A stretch of DNA of 64,000 nucleotides from Oribacterium sp. oral taxon 102 (GTDB lineage Bacteria; Bacillota; Clostridia; Lachnospirales; Lachnospiraceae). The notes beneath the pieces were generated by a model, which saw only the letters and a list, made by a program, of their open reading frames with translations, made no database searches and was not told where the DNA came from. The stretch lies in NCBI RefSeq assembly GCF_013394775.1, contig NZ_JABXYT010000001.1, forward strand, positions 1,254,501-1,318,500, written 5' to 3'. A program made the translations under genes and the position numbers. Shown here piece after piece: positions 9,191 to 17,743 of the stretch (position 1 is its first letter; each line of letters opens with the position of its first letter).

Positions 9191-9712
9191 ATGACAAATA
9201 AAGAGAGAACGAAGCGGAGAGAGCGGCTTCGCAGGATGCAGACTGTTATTTTCGTGCTTGTTTTCCTGCTTTGCGGCGCATGGAGCCTTTGGGAAAGCAG
9301 AGAGGAGAAGGCGGAGCTTCTGTACACGAGCTTCGCTTCTCCGGAGCAGTTTCAAGGGACGGCGAACGAAGAGAGACGTGTGTCCGGGAACAGCGCGCGT
9401 TTCTCCGGGGAAGATACGAAGGCGACGGCTTCGGCGGCAAACGCCGACGGAGGAGGCGAAGAGGAGGTGCGGCGGGAAACGAAGGCGGAGTACAGCGGTG
9501 AGAGCGAAACCGAAGCGGAAAAACGCGTAAATTTGAATACCGCGACGCCGGAGGAGCTGCAAACGCTGCCGGGCATCGGCCCTGCGACGGCGAAGCTTAT
9601 TGTGGAATATCGGGCACAGTACGGCGGCTTCGCGGCGATCGAGGAGATTCAGAATGTGAAGCGGATCGGTGCGAAGACCTTCGAGAAGCTTCGGGACAAA
9701 ATCTGCGTTTAG
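9191..9712 (+). CDS. comEA: ComEA-family helix-hairpin-helix DNA-binding protein
   Basis: A 173-residue membrane-anchored protein. A basic N-terminus precedes one membrane helix (about 17-33), then a low-complexity Glu/Ala/Arg linker (about 45-110) and a C-terminal helix-hairpin-helix pair: VNLNTATPEELQTLPGIG and IEEIQNVKRIGAKTFEKL. In competence, ComEA binds incoming double-stranded DNA outside the cell and passes it to the ComEC channel. This copy lacks the SLBB domain found between anchor and HhH in Bacillus ComEA, which makes it a short form. The ATG at 9191 (after CGGAG) was preferred over an upstream start at 9095 because the membrane anchor then sits at the N-terminus. With pilB/T/C 6 kb upstream, DNA uptake is plausible. 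Confidence 0.8.
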   Translation: MTNKERTKRRERLRRMQTVIFVLVFLLCGAWSLWESREEKAELLYTSFASPEQFQGTANEERRVSGNSARFSGEDTKATASAANADGGGEEEVRRETKAEYSGESETEAEKRVNLNTATPEELQTLPGIGPATAKLIVEYRAQYGGFAAIEEIQNVKRIGAKTFEKLRDKICV

Positions 9713-9793
9713 GTGGACAGGCGGGGAGATTGTTGCTATAGTCCAATCGTACAGAAGCGCTTCAAATTCAAAAATACGGAAAGGACAATACGG

Positions 9794-10354
9794 ATGAAAT
9801 ATCTGATTGCGAGTGATATTCACGGCTCCGCCTACTGGTGCAGGAAAATGCTGGAGAAATTTCAGGAGAGCAAAGCGGAGAAGCTGATCCTTCTGGGAGA
9901 CATCCTATATCACGGGCCGAGGAACGATCTGCCGAGAGACTATGCCCCGAAGCAGGTGATTGAAATGCTGAATCCGCTTAGAAACCGGATCTACGCGGTA
10001 CGCGGGAACTGTGAGGCGGAGGTTGATCAGATGGTGCTCGCGTTCCCGGTAATGGCGGACTATGCCCTGCTTTCTCTGAACGGACACACAATCTATGCGA
10101 CGCACGGGCATCTCTTCAATGAGGAGACGCTGCCGCCGCTCTCTTCGGGTGAGGCGCTCCTTCACGGGCACACACATCTCCTGAGGGCGGAGAGGCTGGA
10201 GCGGGACGGGCTTCCCTTCCTCTGTCTGAACCCGGGCTCGGTTTCGCTTCCGAAGGGCGGAAATCCGAACAGCTATGCGATTCTGGAGGGAGATCTCTAT
10301 CAGGTTTTCGACTTCGACGGAAATTTGCTGGCGGAGATCGGGCTGGAGGCATGA
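9794..10354 (+). CDS. YfcE/MJ0936-family phosphodiesterase
   Basis: A 186-residue calcineurin-like metallophosphoesterase. Motifs visible are ASDIHGS near residue 6, LGDILYHGPRN near 35, the YAVRGNCEAEVD block near 72, YATHGHLF near 102, and GHTHLL near 125 followed by NPGSVSLPKGG. The last is the signature of the YfcE/YsnB group, which hydrolyses phosphodiesters in vitro and has no settled cellular substrate. The start at 9794 follows GGAAAGGACAA and gives the typical MKYLIASDIHG N-terminus. Confidence 0.87.
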   Translation: MKYLIASDIHGSAYWCRKMLEKFQESKAEKLILLGDILYHGPRNDLPRDYAPKQVIEMLNPLRNRIYAVRGNCEAEVDQMVLAFPVMADYALLSLNGHTIYATHGHLFNEETLPPLSSGEALLHGHTHLLRAERLERDGLPFLCLNPGSVSLPKGGNPNSYAILEGDLYQVFDFDGNLLAEIGLEA

Positions 10355-10739
10355 GAGGAGAGGCGTTGCGGAACGCAGGGAGCGCGGAGGAGATTTCATG
10401 TGTCCCTGGTTGACTTTACTGTTTCACAGTGTTAAAATACTGATGTATAAGTCTCCGCCGGGCGACGGAATGGATGCTGTGCCGGTACGAACGGGCATTC
10501 CGGCACCTGATCTGCAAATGCCTGCCTCTTCCCGATTAAAGATCGGGGGGGGGAGCCACGCGGAAAACCACAGGGCAAGGGTCTGAGATACCTCTCCGGC
10601 GAAGCAGCGAAGTGACGCGTAGACTTATATCGTATAATGGGATTTCTACGGCATATCGTATAGGCTGCTCCGGAATGGAGGCGTACGGAAAGGATGTAGA
10701 AGCCGATAAGCCGATAAGGCGAAAAGCAAGGGAGACAGG
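10355..10739 (+). other. 385-base intergenic region with promoter, hairpins and repeats; possible small RNA or yerC leader
   Basis: No convincing gene. It begins with a good promoter (10410-10438). Downstream are a perfect hairpin GTGCCGG (10479-10485)/CCGGCAC (10500-10506) and a second stem at about 10528-10553, CCCGAT/ATCGGG, followed by a G-run. A TATAAT occurs at 10633-10638 and the 10-mer ATATCGTATA occurs twice (10627-10636 and 10653-10662), just ahead of yerC. I do not recognise an RNA family here: 6S, SRP, tmRNA and RNase P cores were looked for and not seen. Confidence 0.45.
10410..10438 (+). promoter_or_regulatory. Sigma-A-type promoter in the yfcE-yerC gap
   Basis: TTGACT (10410-10415), a 17-base spacer and TAAAAT (10433-10438). 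It lies more than 300 bases before the yerC start codon, leaving a long structured leader or an independent small transcript. Confidence 0.65.
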
Positions 10740-11054
10740 ATGAACAGTAAGTTAAAGACCGGAGAGGTAGAGCATCTCTTCGATGCGATGCTGACGCTGC
10801 GGGATAAGGAGGATTATTACAAGTTCTTCGAGGATCTCTGCACGATCAATGAGCTGCTGTCGATGGCGCAGCGCTATGAGGTCGCGAAGATGCTGCGGGA
10901 GGGACATACCTACCTTGATATTGCGAAGAGCACCGGCGCCTCGACGGCGACGATTTCCAGAGTGAACCGTTCCCTGAACTATGGGGCGGACGGTTACGAT
11001 ATCGCATTTCAGAGGCTGGGGCTGGAGGATCGCTCCGGGAGGGGAAGAGATTAG
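10740..11054 (+). CDS. yerC: YerC/YecD-family TrpR-like transcriptional regulator
   Basis: A 104-residue protein of the TrpR-related YerC family, common in Firmicutes. It carries a helix-turn-helix at about residues 52-80, TYLDIAKSTGASTATISRVNRSL, with the typical EELCTINEL-like N-terminal helix (EDLCTINELLSMAQRYEVA). Family members are assumed DNA-binding regulators, but their targets and any ligand are poorly known; I cannot say that it senses tryptophan. The ATG follows AAGGGAGACAGG. Paired 10-mers in the upstream region are candidates for autoregulation (inference). Confidence 0.9.
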   Translation: MNSKLKTGEVEHLFDAMLTLRDKEDYYKFFEDLCTINELLSMAQRYEVAKMLREGHTYLDIAKSTGASTATISRVNRSLNYGADGYDIAFQRLGLEDRSGRGRD

Positions 11055-11062
11055 GGACAGGG

Positions 11063-11095
11063 AAGGGCTTCGGGAATATCCCGAAGCCCTTTCAA
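11063..11095 (+). terminator. Intrinsic terminator after yerC
   Basis: A perfect 13-bp stem, AAGGGCTTCGGGA (11063-11075) with TCCCGAAGCCCTT (11079-11091), and a 3-base loop; the trailing TTTC is short. It sits between the convergent yerC and DUF1836 genes and may act in both directions. Confidence 0.75.
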
Positions 11096-11165
11096 AAATC
11101 CGAACGGCATAGCGCTGCATTCCTTGTCAAAATGGGAATATGCTCCAATATGGCTGCCCTGCGGT

Positions 11166-11789
11166 TCAGCGCTTCTTTTTCTCCCCGCTCTTTTCCCGAA
11201 GCTGATCCGTGATCCTCTCGATCAGCTGTTTTTTCAGATAAATATCATAGGCAAGCTCGGAAATGAAGGCAAAGAGCTGCAGCTCGGAACGCGCTTCCTC
11301 GGTAAGACCGGAGAAGGCATCCTGTGCCGGAGAGAAGCTCTCGGAGGCGCGCGCAAACTTTGTCCGGATATCCTCGATCAGGCGATCCCTGGCGTCAGCC
11401 TCCAGCGAGAAGACCTCCTCGTAGACTTTCGCGAGAGAGGGGACGGCGTCTGATGCGAAGTACGTGTCATGCAGCGGGCGTAGGATCTCCTCGATGTCGG
11501 ACAGGCTCAGAATCCCCTTATAGTAGTAGATGAAGAGGAGCATCAGAATATGATTCCGCGAATAGCGCTTCTTCACCGGCGGCGGAAGAAGCTTGTTTTT
11601 CGCGTAGTTGTTAATCATGGTTTTTGTCAGCGCCTTGTCAGAGGGACTGCGCTTCATCATCGAAAGCTGCTCCTCCATGAAGCCGGTCACCTGATCCATG
11701 TACAGCGCGAGCCCTGGGATCTCGGAAGCAGGGATATACCGGAGCTCTTGCAGATATTCGGTTAGCTCTTCTAAAAGGTTCTTTTCCAT
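11166..11789 (-). CDS. DUF1836-domain protein
   Basis: A 207-residue soluble protein matching the DUF1836 pattern: a central helical block with ALTKTMINNYAKNKLLPPP and RYSRNHILMLLFIYYYKGILSLSDI, which resembles a MerR-like winged helix with a wing helix. DNA binding is plausible but the function is unknown. The C-terminus (KQLIERITDQLREKSGEKKKR) is basic. I chose the ATG at 11789 rather than a TTG at 11807, because a promoter -10 overlaps the latter. It has no Shine-Dalgarno, which fits initiation on a leaderless mRNA (see promoter). Confidence 0.8.
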   Translation of the reverse strand: MEKNLLEELTEYLQELRYIPASEIPGLALYMDQVTGFMEEQLSMMKRSPSDKALTKTMINNYAKNKLLPPPVKKRYSRNHILMLLFIYYYKGILSLSDIEEILRPLHDTYFASDAVPSLAKVYEEVFSLEADARDRLIEDIRTKFARASESFSPAQDAFSGLTEEARSELQLFAFISELAYDIYLKKQLIERITDQLREKSGEKKKR

Positions 11790-11795
11790 AGCACG

Positions 11796-11824
11796 ATTAT
11801 AGCACAAAAGGATGAGGACGACAA
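11796..11824 (-). promoter_or_regulatory. Promoter predicted to give a leaderless DUF1836 mRNA
   Basis: On the minus strand TTGTCG (11824-11819), a 17-base spacer and TATAAT (11801-11796). Six bases separate the -10 from the ATG at 11789, so transcription would start at or next to the start codon, and no ribosome site exists in between. Confidence 0.65.
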
Positions 11825-11881
11825 GATGTGGTTTTTAAAACCATGTGGAAAGCGAGGTGTGGGCAAAGCATATTGCAGGCA

Positions 11882-11910
11882 TTGGAATCATCTTGCGTCC
11901 ATGTTATACT
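11882..11910 (+). promoter_or_regulatory. Promoter for pcrA
   Basis: TTGGAA (11882-11887), a 17-base spacer and TATACT (11905-11910), about 28 bases before the chosen pcrA start. Confidence 0.55.
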
Positions 11911-11938
11911 GGCTCCTATGGAAAAGAGAGGTAGAGGA

Positions 11939-14323
11939 ATGGAAAATCTGGAAGCGATGATGAACGAGAGACAGGCGGAGGCGGTGCGGCAGACAGAAGG
12001 CCCCCTGCTGGTGCTGGCAGGCGCCGGCTCCGGGAAGACACGGGTACTGACGCACCGTGTGGCATATCTGATCGAAAACCGCGGTGTCGCACCGTGGCAT
12101 ATTCTGGCGATTACCTTCACGAACAAGGCAGCGCAGGAGATGAGGGAGCGCGTGAACCGGCTGATCGGAGCGCGCGCTTCGGAGATCTGGGTATCTACCT
12201 TTCACAGCATGTGTGTGCGGATTCTCCGGCGGAATATCGAGGCACTCGGCTACACACGGGATTTCTCTATCTATGATACAGAGGATCAGAAAACGGTAAT
12301 GAAGCAGATCTTCAAGGATCTGAACATCGATTCGAAGCTGCTTCGGGAGCGGGCGGTGCTCTCTGTGATTTCGACGGCGAAGAACAGCGGGACGGATGCC
12401 GCCTCCTTTCAGCGGGAGGCGGGCGGAAGCCTGCAGGAGCGAAGAATTGCGGACTGCTATCTCGAATATGAGAAGCGGCTCCGGCAGAATAATGCGCTGG
12501 ATTTCGACGATCTGCTGCTCCGGACGCTGGAGCTGCTTCGGAAGCAGGAGGAGGTACGCGCTTACTATCAGGAGCGCTTTCGCTATATTCTCGTGGACGA
12601 ATATCAGGATACGAACGACGTCCAGTTCGAGCTGGTGCATATCCTTGCGGAGCGGTACCGGAACATCTGCGTCGTCGGGGACGACGACCAGAGCATCTAC
12701 AGCTTCCGCGGTGCCAATCTCGAGAATATCCTCTCCTTTGAGAAGAGCTACCCGGGGGCGAAGGTCGTGAAGCTGGAGCAGAATTACCGCTCCACGGAGA
12801 AGATTCTGGACACGGCGAATGCCGTCATTTCCCACAATTCCGGCAGGAAGGACAAACGGATGTGGACAGACCGTAAGGGCGGTGCGGCAGTGCTGTTTCA
12901 GGAGTATGAGACAGCGAACGAGGAGGCGGCGGCAGTGGTCAGAGAGGTACGGGACTGCGGCAGAGCCTACAGCGAGCAGGCGGTGCTCTACCGGACAAAT
13001 GCACAGTCCCGTCTTCTGGAGGAGCAGTGTGTGAAGTGGAATGTCCCCTACCGCATCATCGGCGGAGTAAACTTCTATCAGCGCAGGGAGATTAAGGATG
13101 TGCTCGCCTATATGAAGCTGGTTTCGAATGATGCGGACGATGTCGCCTTCGAGCGGATCATTAATGTCCCGAAGAGGAGTGTCGGCGCGAGCAGCCTCGC
13201 GAAGCTCCGGAGTCATGCCGCGCAGCGGCAGAGCATGTCGCAGCCCTTCTCCTTGTTTTCTGCAGCGGAAACAGCGGAGCAGAGCGGACTTTCCGGCAGG
13301 GCGCTGAAGTCGGTGCAGCATTTCACGGCGCAGATCCATGAATGGAGGGAGAAGCTGCGGGCGGCAGGGTACCTGCAGGAGGATGCTGCTCCGGGAATGG
13401 AGGAGAGCTTCAGCATCCGGGAGCTGATCGAGTCCATCCGGGACGATACCGGCTACGGTATGGAGCTTCGCGCGGAGGGGGTGGTCGAGGCGGAGACGCG
13501 GCTCATGAATATCGAGGAGGTCATTTCCAAGGCGGCGGACTATCAGTCATCCGCGGAGCAGCCGAAGCTGTCCGAATTTCTGGAGGAGGTTTCGCTCGTT
13601 TCGGATCTGGATCGGGCGGAGGAGGGGACGGATTGTCTTACGCTGATGACGCTTCACGGCGCGAAGGGGCTGGAGTTCCCGAAGGTCTATCTCGTAGGGC
13701 TGAGCGACGGGCTCTTCCCGGGCTTTTCCTCGATCAACGAGCCGGAGGAGCTGGAGGAGGAACGTCGGCTCTGCTATGTGGGGATCACGAGGGCAGAGGA
13801 GGAGCTGGTGATGAGCTCTGCGCGGAGCCGCATGATGAACGGGGAATACCAGCGCCTTCTGCCGAGCCGTTTCGTGGAGGAAATGCCGGACAGCGTGGTG
13901 CGGAAAAAGCTGCTCTATGTTCCGAAGCCCCGGGATGACTATGACGGCTTCTCCGCCTATTCTGGCACCCCGTTTGAGGAGGAGAATGACAGCAGGACAA
14001 ACTCCTATGGATTCTCCGGCATGGGCTCACTCGGCTATCGGGACAGCGGCAGACAGGGCGGCCCGCACAATGTACAAAGCCGTGCGGGCGGCAGAAAACG
14101 CTCCGGTCCGGGGATCCCATCCCTGATGCAGAAGGGAATGGATAGACCGAAGCTGGAGCACCTCGACTATGGCGTGGGAGATCGCGTCTCCCATGTGAAG
14201 TTCGGCACGGGAACTGTGACGGAGATCACACAGGACAAGCGGGACTTCATGGTAACGGTTGATTTCGACGGCGCGGGGCGGAAGAAAATGTTTGCAAGCT
14301 TCGCGAGGCTTATGAAGCTGTGA
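11939..14323 (+). CDS. pcrA: ATP-dependent DNA helicase PcrA/UvrD
   Basis: A 794-residue superfamily 1A 3'-5' helicase involved in nucleotide excision repair, replication restart and removal of RecA filaments. Motifs in order are the Q motif (MNERQAEAV), Walker A GAGSGKTR (about residue 27), motif Ia TFTNKAA, motif II ILVDEYQDTN, motif III GDDDQSIYSFRGA, motif IV QNYRS, motif V LMTLHGAKGLEF and motif VI YVGITRAEE. A C-terminal Tudor-like segment (GDRVSHVKFGTGTVTEI) matches the RNA-polymerase-binding tail of Gram-positive PcrA. The ATG at 11939 follows AGAGGTAGAGG; an upstream in-frame ATG at 11828 would add 37 residues that cover the promoter. Confidence 0.96.
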   Translation: MENLEAMMNERQAEAVRQTEGPLLVLAGAGSGKTRVLTHRVAYLIENRGVAPWHILAITFTNKAAQEMRERVNRLIGARASEIWVSTFHSMCVRILRRNIEALGYTRDFSIYDTEDQKTVMKQIFKDLNIDSKLLRERAVLSVISTAKNSGTDAASFQREAGGSLQERRIADCYLEYEKRLRQNNALDFDDLLLRTLELLRKQEEVRAYYQERFRYILVDEYQDTNDVQFELVHILAERYRNICVVGDDDQSIYSFRGANLENILSFEKSYPGAKVVKLEQNYRSTEKILDTANAVISHNSGRKDKRMWTDRKGGAAVLFQEYETANEEAAAVVREVRDCGRAYSEQAVLYRTNAQSRLLEEQCVKWNVPYRIIGGVNFYQRREIKDVLAYMKLVSNDADDVAFERIINVPKRSVGASSLAKLRSHAAQRQSMSQPFSLFSAAETAEQSGLSGRALKSVQHFTAQIHEWREKLRAAGYLQEDAAPGMEESFSIRELIESIRDDTGYGMELRAEGVVEAETRLMNIEEVISKAADYQSSAEQPKLSEFLEEVSLVSDLDRAEEGTDCLTLMTLHGAKGLEFPKVYLVGLSDGLFPGFSSINEPEELEEERRLCYVGITRAEEELVMSSARSRMMNGEYQRLLPSRFVEEMPDSVVRKKLLYVPKPRDDYDGFSAYSGTPFEEENDSRTNSYGFSGMGSLGYRDSGRQGGPHNVQSRAGGRKRSGPGIPSLMQKGMDRPKLEHLDYGVGDRVSHVKFGTGTVTEITQDKRDFMVTVDFDGAGRKKMFASFARLMKL

Positions 14324-14408
14324 GAAACCTCCGGCAGCGATCCCGACTTGACGGAGAGAATGCCGGATGATACGATGAAAAGAAATAGAAGCTGTAAAGG
14401 AGGATAGC

Positions 14409-14675
14409 ATGGAGAGGTTTGACGTAAGGAGATTCCGGAATTTCACGGAGGAGGCGCGCGAGCGCGCCGAGGAGCTGGTAAATCGAGCGCGGATCATGGA
14501 GTTTCTGGAGAAAAAGAAGGAAGACGAGAAGCTGAAAAGGACGCTGATGCTGGTACTGGCGGCGATCGGTGCGATCGCTGCGGTAGCGGCGGTTTCCTAT
14601 GCCGTATATCGTTTCGTCAGCCCGGACTACCTCGAGGAATACGAGGATGAGGACGACGTGGTTCCGGAGGCATAG
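14409..14675 (+). CDS. Small single-pass membrane protein, unknown function
   Basis: An 88-residue protein with an Arg/Glu-rich cytoplasmic N-terminal helix (about 1-40), one membrane helix (about 41-67, LMLVLAAIGAIAAVAAVSYA) and a strongly acidic tail (EEYEDEDDVVPE). GAAAGGAGGATAGC gives a strong ribosome site. I do not recognise a named family. It sits between pcrA and an rRNA methyltransferase whose start codon follows the stop by five bases, so it is probably cotranscribed with that gene. Confidence 0.75.
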   Translation: MERFDVRRFRNFTEEARERAEELVNRARIMEFLEKKKEDEKLKRTLMLVLAAIGAIAAVAAVSYAVYRFVSPDYLEEYEDEDDVVPEA

Positions 14676-14680
14676 GGCCG

Positions 14681-16030
14681 ATGGCGCTCTGTGAAAATGC
14701 GGGGAGGTGCGGCGGCTGCTTCTATCAGGAGATTCCGTATGAGGAGCAGCTGAAGATGAAGGAGACGGAGGTATATGAGCTGCTCCGTCCGGCAATCGAG
14801 GGAGATTTCTGCTTCGAGCCGATCATTCCGTCCCCGCTGGAATACGCATATCGCAACAAGATGGAATTTTCCTTCGGCGACCAGCAGAGGGACGGACCGC
14901 TGACATTGGGGCTGCATCAGAAAAAGAGCTTTTTCAACATTCTGAATGCGGACGACTGCCGGATCGCGCATCCGGACTTCGGCAAGATTCTGAGGGTGAC
15001 GAGGGAGTATTTCACACGGCTTGGAATCGGTTATTTTCATAAGAAGAGCCATATCGGCTACCTTCGGCATCTGCTGATCCGGCGTGCGGTGAAGACCGGA
15101 GAGATCCTCATAGACCTCGTAAGCTCGACGCAGACCGTAGAGTTCGTGGCAGACGGGCTCTGGGATCGAATCTGCGCCGGAGAGGAAGCGATGCGAAAGG
15201 CGGGCAGAGGACTGCGGGAGGAGATGCTGGAGGCGCTGCTGGAGGAGAATATCCTGAAGGGCTACGTGGAGAGGCTGCGTCGTCTGGAAGAGGAAGGAGA
15301 GCTTGCAGGGCGGATCGTCGGCATCCTCCATACGAGAAACGATTCTCCGGCGGATGCCATCAGAGACGACGGCACAGAGATTCTTTATGGCGAGGGCTTC
15401 TTTTATGAGGAGCTGCTGGGACTCAGGTTCAAGATCAGCCCCTTCTCCTTTTTCCAGACCAATACGCTGGGCGCAGAGAAGCTCTACGACAAGGTACGGG
15501 AGTATGCGGGGACAGAGTTTGAGAAAAAACCTGTCATTTACGACCTGTATTCTGGTACCGGGACGATCACGCAGCTGATGAGCGCAGTCGCGGAGCGGGC
15601 GATTGGCGTAGAAATCGTCGAGGAGGCAGTTCTCGCGGCGCGCGAGAATGCCGAGAGAAACGGCATTGCGAATTGCTCTTTCCTTGTCGGAGACGTGCTG
15701 AAGGTTATTCAGGAGGGAGGACAGCTCCTCCGGGCGGACGGCACAGCGGAGGATGCGCCGCGTCCGGATCTTATCATACTGGATCCGCCGCGGGACGGCA
15801 TTCATCCGAAGGCGTTGAAGCGGATTCTGGATTACGGAGCGGATACTCTGATTTATATTGCCTGCAAGCCGAAGAGTCTGGCGCGTGACCTCCTCCCGAT
15901 GCAGGCGGCAGGCTATCGTGTGAAGAAGGTCTGCTGTGTGGATATGTTTCCCCAGACCAATAATGTGGAGGCGGTAGCGCTGCTTTCCCACGAGGCTCCG
16001 AACAGCCATATCAATGTAAAAATCGGGTGA
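14681..16030 (+). CDS. RNA uracil-C5 methyltransferase (RlmCD/RumA family)
   Basis: A 449-residue SAM-dependent methyltransferase that makes 5-methyluridine in rRNA (RlmD/RlmCD) or tRNA (TrmA). The iron-sulfur cysteines are present at positions 4, 10 and 13 (CENAGRCGGC) and near 92 (DDCRIAH), typical of RumA-type enzymes; the N-terminal TRAM domain is absent. The SAM-binding YDLYSGTGTIT, SPFSFFQTN and DPPRDGIHP motifs and the catalytic-cysteine segment YIACKP are all seen. In this clade TRAM-less forms are frequent. Which base it modifies cannot be settled from sequence. Confidence 0.9.
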   Translation: MALCENAGRCGGCFYQEIPYEEQLKMKETEVYELLRPAIEGDFCFEPIIPSPLEYAYRNKMEFSFGDQQRDGPLTLGLHQKKSFFNILNADDCRIAHPDFGKILRVTREYFTRLGIGYFHKKSHIGYLRHLLIRRAVKTGEILIDLVSSTQTVEFVADGLWDRICAGEEAMRKAGRGLREEMLEALLEENILKGYVERLRRLEEEGELAGRIVGILHTRNDSPADAIRDDGTEILYGEGFFYEELLGLRFKISPFSFFQTNTLGAEKLYDKVREYAGTEFEKKPVIYDLYSGTGTITQLMSAVAERAIGVEIVEEAVLAARENAERNGIANCSFLVGDVLKVIQEGGQLLRADGTAEDAPRPDLIILDPPRDGIHPKALKRILDYGADTLIYIACKPKSLARDLLPMQAAGYRVKKVCCVDMFPQTNNVEAVALLSHEAPNSHINVKIG

Positions 16031-16168
16031 TAGCACTGCCTTTGATCATACCCTGAATACGCTGCCGCATATCCCCCGGGAAGCCAATGTCAACAATGAC
16101 GGCTTCGGCACCACCAATCATATACGTTCCGGGCAGTCTGCGGTATCGGAGCAGCAGGAGGGAAAGCT

Positions 16169-17635
16169 GTGACACAGTTTGATACGCGAAACCTATCCAT
16201 GATGATGGATCTATATGAAATGACGATGGCGAACGGCTACTTCGCCGAGCAGGGAGCGGAGGATTTCGTCACCTTCGATGTGTTTTACCGCAGGAATCCG
16301 GACGGCGGCGGCTTCGCTGTCTTCGCCGGACTGCAGCAGGTATTGGAATATCTGGAAAATCTGCGCTTTACAGAAGAGGACATCGCCTATCTGCGCTCAC
16401 TGCGGCTCTACCGGGAGGATTTTCTCCGCTGGCTGTCGGGCTTTCGTTTTCGGGGAAATGTGACGGCGCTTCGGGAGGGGATGATCATGTATCCCAACGA
16501 GCCGATCCTGACGGTCAATGCGCCGCTGATTGATGCGCAGCTGGTGGAGACGGCGATTCTTACAGAGATAAACCATCAGTCTTTGATCGCCACGAAGGCA
16601 CAGCGGATCGTGCGCGCGGCAGAGGGGCGCGCTGTATCCGATTTCGGTGCGCGGCGGGCGCACAATGTCGATGCGGCAGTCTACGGGGCGAGAGCTGCCT
16701 ATATCGGCGGTGTGGACAGTACCGCCACCGTCCTTGCGGGACAGCGCTTCGGCATTCCCCTCAGCGGAACGATGGCGCACAGCTGGGTTATGTACCATGA
16801 TGAAGAGTATACGGCGTTCCGCCGCTTCGCGGAGCGATATCCGGACAATTCGGTGCTTCTGGTAGACACCTACAATGTGCTGGAATCCGGCGTTCCCAAC
16901 GCCATCCGGACAGCAAGGGAGGTTCTGCAGCCCATGGGGAAGCGTCTGAAGGGCATCCGTCTGGATTCCGGCGACCTCGCCTATCTCTCGAAGGAGGCAC
17001 GGCGGATGCTGGATCGGGCGGGGCTTCCCGACTGTAAGATCGTGGCATCCAACAGTCTGGATGAGTTTACGATCCGCTCCATTCTTTCGCAGGGCGGCTG
17101 TATCGATGCCTTCGGCGTGGGCGAGCGGCTCATCACGGCGAAGAGCGATCCCGTTTTCGGCGCGGTTTATAAGCTGGTGGCGGTCAATAAGGACAGAGCC
17201 AGCCGCCCGGCGATCAAGGTCTCCGAGACCTTCGAGAAGATCACCAATCCGGGACGGAAGCGCCTCTGGCGCGTCTATGATGAAGAGGGCTATTCCGTTG
17301 CCGATCTCATCACCCTCGCGGAGGAAACGCCGGATTTCAGCCGGGAATACCCGTATATTGATCCGGAAAAGCCATGGAAGAAGCGCTCCTTCTCGAATCA
17401 TACGATCCGGGAGCTGCAGGAAACGGTCATGCTGGACGGGAAATGCGTAAAGCCTTCTCCTTCTTTAGAGGAGATCCGCGCCTATGTCAGAGAGCAGCTG
17501 GCGCATGAGGTATGGCAGGAGGAGCAGCGCTTTGAGAACCCGCATCGTCATTTCCTCGACATGAGTCCCGCATACTATAAAATGAAGATGGATCTGCTGC
17601 GGCAGACGCAGGAAAAGCTGCTCGAGAGGGAGTAG
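16169..17635 (+). CDS. pncB: Nicotinate phosphoribosyltransferase
   Basis: A 488-residue enzyme of NAD salvage that converts nicotinate, PRPP and ATP to nicotinate mononucleotide. Recognisable blocks are DLYEMTMANGY at the N-terminus, VSDFGARRAH, GGVDSTATVLAG, GTMAHSWVM (with the phosphorylated-His position), DTYN and IRLDSGDLA. Length matches the long Firmicute type. It starts at a GTG (16169) 8 bases after CAGGAGGG. The 138 bases upstream hold no other gene and no clear promoter. Confidence 0.94.
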   Translation: MTQFDTRNLSMMMDLYEMTMANGYFAEQGAEDFVTFDVFYRRNPDGGGFAVFAGLQQVLEYLENLRFTEEDIAYLRSLRLYREDFLRWLSGFRFRGNVTALREGMIMYPNEPILTVNAPLIDAQLVETAILTEINHQSLIATKAQRIVRAAEGRAVSDFGARRAHNVDAAVYGARAAYIGGVDSTATVLAGQRFGIPLSGTMAHSWVMYHDEEYTAFRRFAERYPDNSVLLVDTYNVLESGVPNAIRTAREVLQPMGKRLKGIRLDSGDLAYLSKEARRMLDRAGLPDCKIVASNSLDEFTIRSILSQGGCIDAFGVGERLITAKSDPVFGAVYKLVAVNKDRASRPAIKVSETFEKITNPGRKRLWRVYDEEGYSVADLITLAEETPDFSREYPYIDPEKPWKKRSFSNHTIRELQETVMLDGKCVKPSPSLEEIRAYVREQLAHEVWQEEQRFENPHRHFLDMSPAYYKMKMDLLRQTQEKLLERE

Positions 17636-17743
17636 CTTTTTCGGAGAACCTCTATTTCATTTTTTTGCCTATCGGATTTATGATATCATCGCGAACAAAC
17701 GGAAATCCTGTCAGGAGGGCGCGAAAAAGAATAAGGGGAAGCC

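Noticed and set aside
10590..10620. GGCGAAGCAGCGAAGTGACGC resembles the SRP RNA core
   Set aside because: The 5' side of the asymmetric loop (GUCAG-type strand) is not found upstream and the GNRA tetraloop arrangement does not form, so a SRP RNA call is not supported.
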